Source: Eledone cirrhosa
Lineage: Eukaryota > Mollusca > Cephalopoda > Octopoda > Eledonidae
Assembly (NCBI GenBank): GCA_964016885.1
Contig: OZ024743.1
Span: 186,979,540-187,043,539, forward strand
Direction: 5' to 3'
Length of the DNA stretch: 64,000 nt
Shown here piece by piece: positions 53,681-63,865 of the stretch (within the stretch, counting starts at the first letter, position 1; each line of letters starts with the position of its first letter). A program made the translations under genes and the position numbers. The notes under the pieces are model-generated. The model made no database searches. It had not been told where the DNA came from and saw only the letters and a program-made list of their open reading frames with translations.

Positions 53681-54540
53681 CCAATTCATTTTCTCATATG
53701 CATAGATACGTAATACATAGATTCTTCTAGAGAACGCACCTGTTTTTGCAATTATCTCCTTCTCTGCATTTCTCTGACACTATTCCCTCCATTCTTTCTA
53801 TATATTTCCACATATTTCTCTTCCACCCTCCTTCTCTTTCTCTATCTATCTATCTGCCTATTGATCTATCTGTCTACCTCCATTTCTTTCCCAGATAAAG
53901 CATATACATACATGTTAATAAAAGAGTTTTTCTGTTAAACTGGTGTGCATGTGTGTCTATGTTTATGTGTATGTGTCAGCTGGAAGCATGCAGGCCTGAA
54001 CAAATATATGCAAAGATGCATGCTAGTTTACAGCTATGTTTAAGGAAGCATCCATATAAGTGTGTTTATATTTATATTTTTCCTTTTCTTATATATATAT
54101 ATATAGTAAGGGTAAAAATGTAACTATTTGTATGTAGAGAGCTATATAGGAAAGTATATCAGTATCAAATAGCTTTATACAAAGCTCAATATATTTATGT
54201 AGTAATGGGTAGAGGATATATAATAGATATTTTTAAGGAAAAAGATAGAGAAAAATAGATGTAAACACAGAGCATATCTAAACAAAGTAAAATATAGAAT
54301 ACGGTTCTTATCTCATTTAAAGTCTTACAATTGTTTCAGCGTTGCCACCAATAATTACAGTTAGTCAAAAAGATGGAATAAAATTGTATATAACATGTGC
54401 AAAGAAAATTGGCAAAACTTCTTCAGAGGCAAAAATAAGCAGAAAAATAAAACAAAATATGCTAAAAAGTCCAGCCTTATAGGGCGAGATGCAGGCCACA
54501 GGTGGTTATATTTCAATATATATATATATAATGTATATAT
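53681..54540. other. No gene seen
   Basis: Unique sequence with short TCTA and TA microsatellites. Confidence 0.5.
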
Positions 54541-54712
54541 CATCATTATCATTACTGTTTAATGTTTATTTTCCATGCTTGCATAGGTTAACGGCTATTA
54601 CGTGCTGAGACCTGACCAGTCAGGTCATATAGTCCTGTTTGTACATTTTGCTTTGGTTTAGTTTCTACAGCTGAATGCCCTTCCTAATACCATTCATGTG
54701 AAGAGGTCAGAA
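54541..54712 (-). mobile_element. LINE 3' end
   Basis: (CATCATT)ACTGTTTAATGTTT, TTCCATGCTTGCATAGGTTA, TACAGCTGAATGCCCTTCCT. Minus orientation, worn. Confidence 0.72.
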
Positions 54713-55429
54713 GTATACTATCAAATGAGTAACTTAGGGTTGTTCCATCTATCTGCTTCTTCAAGTTTAGGGTGTAAAAGTGGATCAGGGGCATACTGGC
54801 AAAAATTGAAAGAATATACTGGCCAAAATTGAAAGAATATACTGGCAGGCAGTGAGTGGGAACTGAGTCTTGTATAACCGCTCTGTCTTTTCAGGTTTTG
54901 TGTTGCTTCTTTCCCCTTGTATGTGAAGGTGAGTTCTTCGTATTATGAAATATCACCAGTTTACTCTATCCTGGGTCATGTCCTTGGTGAGATTCAGCTG
55001 CATGAGAACTTCCTTCACCCCCCCCCCCCTCCCACACACACACACAACACATATATATATTCAATTCAGAAAGAATAACCAAAGTCGTTACTCAGTTAAA
55101 ACCATTTATTTCTATGACTGTTTTGATTACGAGAGATATATTGCCAATTAGATGAATCAATCATTTAATTATTTATATCATATAAACATTTCTCATAAGC
55201 ACAATCGGAAAACATGGATTAATTATGTGAGTTACTTAGTTATTTATTTTGATTATTCCTTCTGAATTGAATATCCATGCCTTGTGATTTTCATCGTCTT
55301 CAATATCTATATCTTACCTCATAGATTACACACTAGATTTTGATTCTTGCATGATATGACCAGAATAACACATCGAGCTTCAATACATCTTGTTAAGATA
55401 CAAGTAGATTTTTCCACTTTCAATTGCTC

Positions 55430-55460
<31 letters not shown>

Positions 55461-55500
55461 TCTTATGTATTGTACTTTAAAAAATTATGGTGTATTTTTT
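54713..55500. other. No gene seen; small tandem duplication
   Basis: 54,799-54,846 holds two tandem copies of a unit of about 24 bp (AAAATTGAAAGAATATACTGGC). A C-run and CA microsatellite lie at 55,020-55,050. A TA tract is at 55,436-55,457. Confidence 0.55.
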
Positions 55501-55560
55501 TCTGGTTGGATGCCCTCCCTATAACCAACCACTTTGTAGTATGGATTGGATGCATTATTC
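55501..55560 (-). mobile_element. LINE tail fragment
   Basis: GGTTGGATGCCCTCCCTATA, ACCAACCACTTTGTAGTATG. A 50- to 60-bp remnant only. Confidence 0.55.
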
Positions 55561-55924
55561 ATGCCACTAGCACTAGACAATTTGTCTTACTGGACTCAAG
55601 ACTCCTCTCTACACTATATCAGTTTCTATTCAGAATGTCTATTCTCCTAGATGTGTTGCTTTCACTACAGCTTACAGACTCCATGCCTGCCTCATGCAGT
55701 CATTTTTAATTGGAGTCACTGCCCACATAGACAGGTTACTTTCAATACGGCTGCGTAAGATAATACTGATTCTGATATAGAGGAGAGGAACTGCACCACA
55801 AAGTCCAATAGAGAATGAGAGAGAAAAGAGAGAGAGCATGATGCTAGGTTATCGAGTTGAGCATTTCTAAAGGTAGAGTAAAGGAAAAGGAAAATATTTA
55901 TGAAATAAGATATACTATAATATA

Positions 55925-56325
55925 TGACTGCAGAGGACATGTGTGGGCTTGGGAGAACCAATGAAGCAACCAACCATGCTTCATTGGTTGTGTAATGTAA
56001 ATGTGAGAGAAAGGCAGAGCTTAGATGAATGGAGGGAGAAACTGGGTTTAAGAGGAATTCAAAGTGGTGTGAAAGAGAGAAGACTGCATCAGTATGGTCA
56101 TGTGATGCACATGGATGATGATCAGTGGGTGAAAAAGTGCTAAGAAATCCTAGTAGAAGGAAACCACAGTTGAGGTAGAGCAAGGATGACCAGGGTAGAG
56201 ATGATGAGAATAGATCTCAAATTGCTGAGACTAACAGCGAAGATATGGAAGGAACGCGATGTGTGGAGAGGTGGTGTGCTGAAAAGGACCCATGCAATCC
56301 ATGCAAACATAGAAAAACATATGTA
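55925..56325 (+). mobile_element. RTE-like LINE C-terminal fragment
   Basis: Codes a worn MLHWLCNVNVRERQSLDEWR, LGLRGIQSGVKERRLHQYGH, VMHMDDDQWVKKC then a stop, and a DVWRGGVLKRTHAIHANIE-like end. It is closer to subfamily 2 in sequence, with stops and at least one frameshift. Confidence 0.8.
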
Positions 56326-56407
56326 AAAATGAAAATGAGACACACACATATATACATATATGTATAGACATATACGTATTGACATATCATCATCATCGCA
56401 TATATAT

Positions 56408-56592
56408 ACATATCACCATCATCATCATTACCGTTTTACATCCATTCTTCCATGCTAGCATGGGTTGGACAGGTTGTCCTGTTGTGGGCAATGCCAGGTC
56501 AGGTGACCATATCTTATTCATACAGAACTGATTTTGGCTTGATTTCTACAGCTGGATGCCCTTTCTAACACCAACCTCATTTACAGTGAGTA
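56408..56592 (-). mobile_element. LINE 3' end
   Basis: (CATCAT)TACCGTTTTACATC, CCATGCTAGCATGGGTTGGA, GTCCTGTTGTGGGCAATGCC, TACAGCTGGATGCCCTTTCT. Matches 52,275-52,456. Confidence 0.82.
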
Positions 56593-56732
56593 CATATATA
56601 CATATATACATATATATATATATATATGTCTGTATGCAAACATTTGAGATATGCTGTATCACATAAGAATGCATTATGTCACGCTTTTTATACAAACATA
56701 AACACATTAATACACATGTAATGTTTATATGC

Positions 56733-56773
<41 letters not shown>

Positions 56774-56868
56774 CGTCCGTAATATATACATATTTTAAAC
56801 ACATGAATACAGATCACATAATAGGAACATGATGTTTTAAATGTAGTTGAGAATTCAAATATAAGGTT

Positions 56869-56909
<41 letters not shown>

Positions 56910-57202
56910 CACGCACACACAATCTGCCCTACTTTTTCTTAAAGCATATACCTTCACATAGCTTGAAATAGATTTAAACACACACACATATATGCACTCG
57001 CACATATCCCCCCCCCTCCACACACACACACTCGTACATAGATCCTCAACACACACAAACATTGACAGAATTAGATCCACTCATACACTGTCATTGCAGC
57101 ATGTACAGCTGCTCACATCACCATTTCCATTCAACATGGAGTCACACACAAGTGACAATGCTGGTATATACATATGTTCAGATACATGCACACACACACA
57201 CA

Positions 57203-57254
<52 letters not shown>

Positions 57255-57260
57255 TGCTAC
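56593..57260. repeat. Microsatellite cluster: (TA)n, (TG)n, (AC)n
   Basis: TA tracts at 56,605-56,628 and 56,736-56,758, (TG)n to 56,774, (AC)n at 56,870-56,907 and 57,189-57,250. The Cys/Val- or His/Thr-rich frames are artefacts. Confidence 0.9.
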
Positions 57261-57620
57261 ACTATTAGAGAGGCAGTTACTAGAAACACACATATCTTTT
57301 CTTCCTTACATAAAAACAATTTTTATCTGTAATCCAGCTTCCCAAATTCAAAGTTACCATGTGAACAGCTGGTTAATAATTTGATCTTAATTGTTTGATG
57401 ATGGTGGCAGTTGTGGTGATGGTGGTTCTGCTGGTAGTAGTGTTGCTGGTGTAGTTCTGGAGATGGTAGTGGTAGTGGTGAAGGATAGAAATGATTGTTA
57501 TCTTGTGCTTCGCTTTCTATCAGTGAATCATTTGCTATAGCTATCGGCATTAACCTTGCCAAAGAGTGTGAAACTATGATTGTCAGCAACTATATTTAGT
57601 GATGTGGAAAACTGTAAAGA
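57261..57620. other. No gene seen; GGT-rich patch
   Basis: 57,391-57,475 is rich in GGTGGT, GATGGT and GTAGT triplets. It has no LINE tail next to it. Confidence 0.5.
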
Positions 57621-57737
57621 AGTGTCATCTGAGAGGTTAGGTAGGAAAAGAGAATGAGATAAACAGATAATTAGATAGGTAGATAAATATATAGTTAATA
57701 GTTGGATAGACAAATAGATACTTAGATAGATGGTTAG
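57621..57737 (-). repeat. Inverted copy of 58,484-58,600
   Basis: A 117-bp segment of TAGATA-rich sequence with the unique end AGTGTCATCTGAGAGGTTAG. The reverse complement occurs at 58,484-58,600 with almost no change. Confidence 0.92.
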
Positions 57738-58351
57738 ATATATACATAGACATGAAGTTATTTATTCAATTCGTTTTTCTTAAAAGTGACAAAACATACT
57801 GAAAAAACACTGAAAGTGTTAAAATTGTTATATTTTACTTATAAAATTGATAAAATTTGATTGACATAATTTGCTAAATATAGTTGAAATTTTGATAAAA
57901 TTCTAAATTTTGGAATATCAATGAATTCTATTGTGAAAATTTAATAAACTGAAATTACAGAGTCATTTGTTATAGAGAATTCAACCTCTAAGGAGTTTTG
58001 TTCAAAACTTATGATTCCAAATTCATTTACAATACTTTGTATATTGCTTTATAACAGCCAGGAATGATAAATCTGCCTTGAACAATTACCTCTCTTGTGG
58101 GCCTGCTATGGATGGGAATAAATGTGTGTATACTTTTATATGAGTTTATCTCACAAAAGCATAATTATGTCAAGGTTATATATATATATATATATATATA
58201 TATTTAAGTGCCAAAACATCTACGATCCGTAGTAAACAGCTGACGAAGGGTTACTTTTCTTCTCTTGTTTACGTCCCTATTACCTTCTTACACTTTGTTT
58301 TCAGTAACCACACAGCCTGCCTCTTTACCTATATATATATATATATATATA
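57738..58351. other. No gene seen
   Basis: AT-rich unique sequence with (TA)n near 58,180-58,203 and 58,331-58,352. Confidence 0.5.
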
Positions 58352-58600
58352 TAACCATCTATCTAAGTATCTATTTGTCTATCCAACTATTAACTATATA
58401 TTTATCTACCTATCTAATTATCTGTTTATCTCATTCTCTTTATATATATAACCATTCTCTTTATATATATTCTCTTTATATATATAACCATCTATCTAAG
58501 TATCTATTTGTCTATCCAACTATTAACTATATATTTATCTACCTATCTAATTATCTGTTTATCTCATTCTCTTTTCCTACCTAACCTCTCAGATGACACT
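58352..58600 (+). repeat. Direct duplication joined to the LINE 5' end
   Basis: 58,352-58,441 and 58,484-58,573 are direct copies of one segment, which is also present inverted at 57,621-57,737. The second copy runs on to AGATGACACT at 58,600, where LINE sequence begins. Confidence 0.9.
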
Positions 58601-59078
58601 ATTAGCTGCTAAAGGGTTCTCCCTAAAAATGAAAGGCAGGTTGTACGATGCCTGCATACGAACAGCAATGTTGCATGGTAGTGAGACCTGGGCATTGTGT
58701 GCAGAGGATATACGCAGACTAGAGAGGAACGAAGCTTGCATGCTCCGCTGGATGTGTAACAGTAATATACGTGAACGGCAAAGCATAAACGAACTAAGGA
58801 AAAAATTAGAGATAAGAGGGATCAGATGTTGTTTACTCGAGAGAAGGCTGCGTTGGTATGGACACGTGATGCGCATGAAAGTCGATAGCTGTATTACAAA
58901 GTGCAGGGCAATAAAGATAGACGGTAGCCACGGAATAGGCAGACCTAGAAAAACATGGGATGAGCTGATAAACTCCGACCTCACACACTTACACCTCTCC
59001 AAGACAATGTCACTGGACCGTGACCTTTGGCGGTACTCAGTAACAGAGAAGACCCGCCTTGCCAGTAGGCATCTCTAA
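58593..59078 (+). pseudogene. LINE C-terminal reading frame, open but truncated
   Basis: 161 codons without a stop: KGFSLKMKGRLYDACIR, LHGSETWALCAEDIRRLE, CNSNIRERQSINELRKKL, RRLRWYGHVMRMKVDSC, GIGRPRKTWDELINSDL, TRLASRHL. Compared with the 47-kb copy it shows only substitutions. That it is still open suggests a young insertion. The apparent start codon lies in the duplicated flank, so there is no reason to think that it is expressed. Confidence 0.9.
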
Positions 59079-59430
59079 CAAAATACACCCCGTCCCGCCA
59101 CCACCCCCACCCCATCCACACCACCCCGTTCTATGTAAAGTTATGTTGGTGCCGCGCCATCCAGGCCGAAACAAATGAGATCGTGTAGGTGTCACGACAA
59201 AAAAACACACAGTCCACGCTGTAATGTGGCCGTGTAGGCAACACGGTAAAAACCTCCCAGACCCACACTGTAAATGTGGTTGGTGTTAGGAAGGGCATCC
59301 AACTGTAGAAAACCTGCCAGACAGTCCTATGCGAGCAAGACAATCACTCTTGCCTCAAGTGGGACTACCCCCGTCCAAACCCATGCAAGCGTGGAACACG
59401 GACGTTAAACGTTGATGATGATGATGATGA

Positions 59431-59432
<2 letters not shown>
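58597..59432 (+). mobile_element. RTE-like LINE, subfamily 1, 3' part only
   Basis: Begins at LLAAKGFSLKMKGR, about two thirds into the protein, and ends with (GATGAT)n at 59,414-59,432. The 3' UTR (59,079-59,432) matches that of the 45.4-48.2 kb copy block for block. Confidence 0.93.

Positions 59433-59462
<30 letters not shown>
59433..59462. repeat. (TA)n microsatellite
   Basis: Directly after the LINE tail. Confidence 0.93.
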
Positions 59463-59465
<3 letters not shown>

Positions 59466-59780
59466 TACCACTGCTGCAGTTATAGTCAACACCACCAAGA
59501 AGAGAGAAAGAGAGAAAGCGATAAACAAAAATGTGAACTCTTCTATATATATATGTATGTAAACCATGTTCTTTTATACAATATTCTTATTAATATACAA
59601 CTTAATTCCATTATAAATTTTATTATACACTTCCGTAGCATGAAGAAGCCTAACAACAATTGGCTGAAACTGGTACGATAAATTCCTTTTTTGTAAATAA
59701 AATATTTTGTTGTTATTCTATGAGAAAATCTCATTAGCATTTTCTACTGTTTTTCCTTTTTTACATATATATATATATAT
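59463..59780. other. No gene seen
   Basis: About 300 bp of AT-rich sequence between two LINE 3' ends in opposite orientation. Confidence 0.5.
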
Positions 59781-60007
59781 CATCATCATCACCATCATCA
59801 TCATCATCGTTTAACGTCCATCTTCCACGCTTGCATGGGTTTGGACGGGAGTTTTCCCACTTGAGGCAAGAGTGGTTGTCTCGCTCGCATAGGACTGTCT
59901 GGCGGGTTTTCTATGGCTGGATGCCCTTCCTAACACCAACCACGTTTACAGTGTGGACTGGGAGGTTTTTACCGTGTTACCTACACGGCCACATTACAGC
60001 GTGGACT
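59781..60007 (-). mobile_element. LINE 3' end, subfamily 1
   Basis: (CATCAT)CGTTTAACGTCCAT, CTTGCATGGGTTTGGACGGG, CCCACTTGAGGCAAGAGTGG, TATGGCTGGATGCCCTTCCT. It is the reverse complement of 59,205-59,432 with few changes, and is cut at GCGTGGACTATATATA. Confidence 0.88.
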
Positions 60008-61398
60008 ATATATATATATAATGAGATGCAGTTTGGTTTTGTGCCTGGGAAAAGTACAACAGATGACCTCTTCTTAGTGAGACAACTACAAGAGAGGTTC
60101 TTAAAGAAGTATAAGCCACTATACTTAGCTTTTGTTGACCTAGAAAAGCCTTTTGATAGGGTACCCTGATCCGTCCGTCATTTAGTGGTCCCTAAGGAAA
60201 CTAGGTGTAGAAGAATGGCTTGTGAGGACAGTGCAAGCTATGTACAGGGGTGCTGTCAGTAAAGTGAGAGTAGGAATGGAGTTTAGTGAGGAATTCCAGA
60301 TTCAAGTAGGAGTACATCAGGGTTCGGTCCTCAGCCCACTCTTGTTCATTTTAGTCCTCCAAGCCATAACAGAGGAGTTTAAGACTGGATGCCCATGGGA
60401 ACTTCTCTATGCTGATGATCTGGTTCTTATAGCAGAATCAGTAGAGGAGCTAGAGAATAAATTCTGGCTATGGAAACAGTAGTTGGAAGCAAGAAGGCAG
60501 AGTGAACATAGCTAAGACAAAAGTGTTGATAAGTAGAAGAGAGGACAAAACTGATTCCATCAGGGAAATGGCCATGTTCAATATGTAGGAAAGGCACTGG
60601 CATAAATTCCATAACATGTATGCAATGCAGATCCTGGGTACACAAGAGATGTAGGTGGATAGCAGGCAAACTAACAGGTAGGGAAAACTGTGTATGCAGT
60701 AGATGTACAGGGAAAGTTGGCAGTAGTAATTGCAGTGATAGATACATTTTTCCAATGCAGGTTGGTTCTATAGAAGCGATTGATAGCTTTTGGTACCTAG
60801 GTGATCAGATTAACATGAGAGGGGGGGGGGGGGGGGTTCCGAGGCCATAGTATCTAGAATAAGGATAGGTTGGAAAAGGTTTAGGGGGCTGCTTTTTCTG
60901 TTGACAAAGAAGGGTTTCTCCCTGCGTATGAAAGGATGGTTATATGATGCATGTGTGAGATGCGTGATGCTGCATGGTAGTGAGACATGGGCAGCACTGC
61001 AGAGGATATGCGATGGGTGGAGAGAAATGAAGCATGCATGCTCCGTTGGATGTGCAATGTCAATGTGCATGAACAACCAAGCATAGATGAGTTGAGAAAG
61101 AAACTGGTTATAAGAGAGATAAGTTGTGGTGTGCAGGAGAGAAGACTGAGATGGTATGGACATGTGATGCGCATGGAGGATGACTGCTGGGTAAGGAAGT
61201 GCCAAGAAATCCCAGTAGAAGGAAGATGCAGTAGAGGAAGACCATGATAAACATGGGCAGAGGTGGTGAGAGCAGACCTCAGATCGCTGAGACTTACGGA
61301 GGAAATGACGAAGGACCGTGACAAGTGGAGAGATGCTGTGCTGAATAGGACCCGTCCCACCCTTGCAAGTAGGGAAAAGCAGACGTAAAATGATGATG
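60008..61398 (+). mobile_element. RTE-like LINE, subfamily 2, 5'-truncated
   Basis: Starts at EMQFGFVPGKSTTDDLFLV after TA sequence and ends at (GATGAT) 61,398 without a separate 3' UTR. Same subfamily as 41,208-42,655 on the other strand. Confidence 0.9.
60022..61390 (+). pseudogene. LINE subfamily 2 RT, PHD-like module and C-terminus, broken
   Basis: 60,022-60,169: VPGKSTTDDLFLVRQLQE and AFVDLEKPFDRVP, then TGA and a frameshift. 60,222-60,482: VRVGMEFSEEFQIQVGVHQG, SVLSPLLFILVLQAITEEFK and YADDLVLIAES, then a TAG right after KFWLWKQ, as in the copy at 42.1 kb. The zinc module follows (CSICRKGTGINSITCMQC, WVHKRC, CVCSRC). A run of about 15 G at 60,821-60,836 replaces coding sequence and shifts the frame. 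The end is RRLRWYGHVMRMEDDCW, VEGRCSRGRP then TGA in place of Arg, and LNRTRPTLASREK. Confidence 0.87.
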
Positions 61399-61429
61399 AT
61401 ATATATATATGTGTGTGTGTATATATGAA

Positions 61430-61600
61430 AGTTGGCTGAAAAGTTCATAGGCTAACCAAGATACTCTCTGAAATGTGATTAAATGAGGTTTATTTTTCAC
61501 ACACTTGTTCCATCAGTTTTGCAGTGCTTGAATCCCATTAACACACAGATTTTTTTTAGCCATAAACTCCTTCAGATGCTTTTGAATATATTATATATAT
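61430..61600 (-). mobile_element. Possible mariner-type end fragment
   Basis: GTTGGCTGAAAAGTTCATAG followed by GCTAACCAAGATACTCTC and a TTTTTCACACACTTGTTCC segment has the style of a mariner-like terminal repeat and its inside border. There is no transposase. Weak call. Confidence 0.3.
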
Positions 61601-61699
61601 ATGTGTTAGAGAGAGAGAGAGAGTGTGTGTGTTTGTGTGCATGTACAATAATAATAATTACGAAGGCCAGATGTAGATAATCATAATTCCTTCTATTTA

Positions 61700-61790
61700 T
61701 AATTAACCGTAATATATATTTCTGTGGCATTCATTATTATGTAATGCTGTGATCATACAACTTCATCAGACAGCATCTTAAGTAATAGGG
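61700..61790 (-). ncRNA. Weak hammerhead-like candidate
   Basis: Minus strand: CTGATGA (complement of 61,763-61,769), an irregular stem II with an inner GCATT/AATGC hairpin, GAA, AT/AT stem III with a 4-nt TA loop and U as cleavage base, then ACGGT that pairs with GCTGT before the CTGATGA box (two wobbles). Closing pair of stem II is poor and no GAGTGCT box follows. Confidence 0.3.
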
Positions 61791-61799
61791 TTGTTATGT

Positions 61800-62110
61800 A
61801 ACATTTCGAATATGGTCAAGGGGACAGACTCTGTAAGGAGAAATATACAACCTGTCTGGTTTTATTAAAAACTTAGGACACTTTGAATTTGTTTACAACA
61901 CATTATGCTGTGTTTTACATCAACCAGAAATCTATATAAAGGAGAATACTTTGAAACATTTTCTGTTTTGTTGTCCTCCTGATACAGTGAATTTACTTAT
62001 TGTTACATGGCTATTTCGTAGAAACGTAATCATGTTTCTGGTAAAGACTATATTGTTTTAACAGATATGTTTTGCCTAATTTTTAGTTCATTATATTTCA
62101 ATTTTACAGT
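61800..62110. other. No gene seen
   Basis: AT-rich unique sequence. Confidence 0.5.
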
Positions 62111-62315
62111 TTCATCATCATCACTGTTTAATGTCTATTTTCCATTCTCACATGGGTTAGATGAGCTGTCACTTTATGAGGGTAGACAGGTCAGATGACT
62201 GTATCTTGTTCATATGCTACATATTTAGCTTAGTTTTTTATGGTTTGATGCCCTTCCTAATGGTAATCAGCTTAAAGGGTAAATTGGGTGCTTTTTTTCC
62301 ATGGCACATACACAT
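62111..62315 (-). mobile_element. LINE 3' end
   Basis: (CATCAT)CACTGTTTAATGTC, TTCCATTCTCACATGGGTTA, GATGCCCTTCCTAATGGTAA, GGGTGCTTTTTTTCCATGGC. Minus orientation, worn. Confidence 0.75.
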
Positions 62316-62912
62316 AGTTGTGTATATACATAGATAAATAGTTAGATATTTAAATGCATTTAGATGCATAGTAAATTAGTCAGATAGATATATAAGTATT
62401 TATTTCTATAGAGACACAAGCAGTTAGTTCATGTAGCTAAGTAGTTACATAGATAGTTGTATAGATACATAGATAGGAAGGGAGAGTGGGAAAGAAATTG
62501 CTTCGAGTTATGTGTGTGTGTGTGAAGAGGAGAAAGCATAGAAGGTTAGTGGGAGAGAGATTGATCTGTATATAAGGGATCAATATACAACTGGAAATGT
62601 GACCTTGGAGACATATGCTGAACGATGGGTGTTAGGATGTATTTTCTATGTATTGCTTTTTATTTTCTTCCCTTTTATTTTACTATTCTAGTTTTTTCTT
62701 CATTTTTACTGTTGCATGCAGTATAGCAATGCAATAAAGTGGCATTAAAGAGTAAGTGAAAGGAAGGGGGGGATATGTATGTGTATATAAAGGAGGGGGA
62801 TATACATGTGTATATAGAGGGGGATATGCATGTGTATATATCTATGCTTACACACACACACACATATATATACGTGTATATATGCATATACATGTGTGTA
62901 TATATATATATC

Positions 62913-62985
<73 letters not shown>
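62316..62985. repeat. TAGA/GT/TA microsatellite-rich stretch
   Basis: TAGATA units near 62,330-62,475, a 20- to 28-bp near-repeat of GGGGGATAT.CATGTGTATA at 62,767-62,835, and (TA)n at 62,920-62,985. No coding relic. Confidence 0.75.
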
Positions 62986-62988
<3 letters not shown>

Positions 62989-63018
62989 GTGTTTTTGTAG
63001 GAAAGGTAAAGGAAAGGA

Positions 63019-63203
63019 GAGTGCTCTATGTAGGATACAGAGCTATTTAGTTATGTAATAAACAACATAAGACAATTATTCTGTTTACCAAAGTTTTCAC
63101 AAAGACAGACGAGCTCGATACAGACGTCTGAAATGGTTCATCAGAATGAAATTTTATTTATTATAATAAAATTTCATGTCTTATGTTGTTTATTACATAA
63201 CTA
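63019..63203 (-). repeat. Palindrome D with hammerhead-like core
   Basis: AGTTATGTAATAAACAACAT at 63,049-63,068 and its complement at 63,184-63,203 form the outer arms. On the minus strand CTGATGA (complement of 63,138-63,144) is followed by a stem with CAGAC/GTCTG closed by AC/GT, then GAAAA, and a stem I that needs an internal loop. It is less regular than A, B and C. Confidence 0.5.
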
Positions 63204-63214
63204 TATATATATAT

Positions 63215-63357
63215 ATCTTTCACCGTATATTTGACTAAAGGAATTTTAGCCTGATAATGGGGTCAAAGTACGTAAATACTCATATTTTTCCATTTATCTG
63301 AGGGTTCTAAACCCCATTATCAGGCTAAAATTCCTTTAGCCAAAAATACAGTGAAAG
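63215..63357. repeat. Palindrome E
   Basis: 63,215-63,261 (CTTTCACCGTATATTTGACT, AAAGGAATTTTAGCCTGATA) pairs with 63,311-63,357 with a few mismatches, round a 49-nt centre. No CTGATGA box. It stands between TA tracts, as the others do. Confidence 0.8.
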
Positions 63358-63409
63358 CTATTCTATTTTCTAATTTCAAACCTGATCACTGTTTCAAAAC
63401 ATACTTACT

Positions 63410-63410
<1 letters not shown>

Positions 63411-63442
<32 letters not shown>
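63411..63442. repeat. (TA)n microsatellite
   Basis: About 30 bp of TA. Confidence 0.93.
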
Positions 63443-63446
<4 letters not shown>

Positions 63447-63492
63447 TGTGTATACATATATGTATAGATATATATTTGTTATACATGTGTAT

Positions 63493-63865
63493 ATACGAGA
63501 CTTGTCTCAAAAGTAAGGTTACTGATTGTTCTATGTATGACCTGGTAAGGCAGCATCTCGTTGATGTATAAAGATGTGTTGGAGATGATGTTGGCTGAAG
63601 TACACACCTGTTTCAACATGATCGATCGAGTCATTCATGAGTTATTGCTGTTTATGTACAGAAGTGTTTATAACCTCTGTTACGTTTGTAATGCAGGAAA
63701 ATATTGAACAATGGTATGTGATCAAATTTGCTGTGAAACTCAACAAATCTGCCACAGAAACATTTAATTCTTTAACACAAGCTTATTGACATGTTACTCT
63801 ATCACGTAGTAAGATTTTTAAGTGGCACAAAGCTTTCAAACAGGGGCAGGAAATGTACATGCATA
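63493..63865 (+). mobile_element. Mariner-type transposon, 5' part, cut by a SINE
   Basis: Left end ACTTGTCTCAAAAGTAAGGT, then ACTGATTGTTCTATGTATGA and a 5' UTR that aligns with the right end of the 21-22 kb mariner. From about 63,690 the frame codes ENIEQWYVIKFAVKLNKSAT, ETFNSLTQAY then a stop, and SKIFKWHKAFKQGQE, the N-terminal DNA-binding part of the transposase. The reading stops where a family 2 SINE starts. Confidence 0.83.

Noticed and set aside
63215..63357. CTGATAA in palindrome E as a ribozyme core
   Set aside because: The box differs at an essential position and no GAA with stem III follows; kept only as a palindrome.
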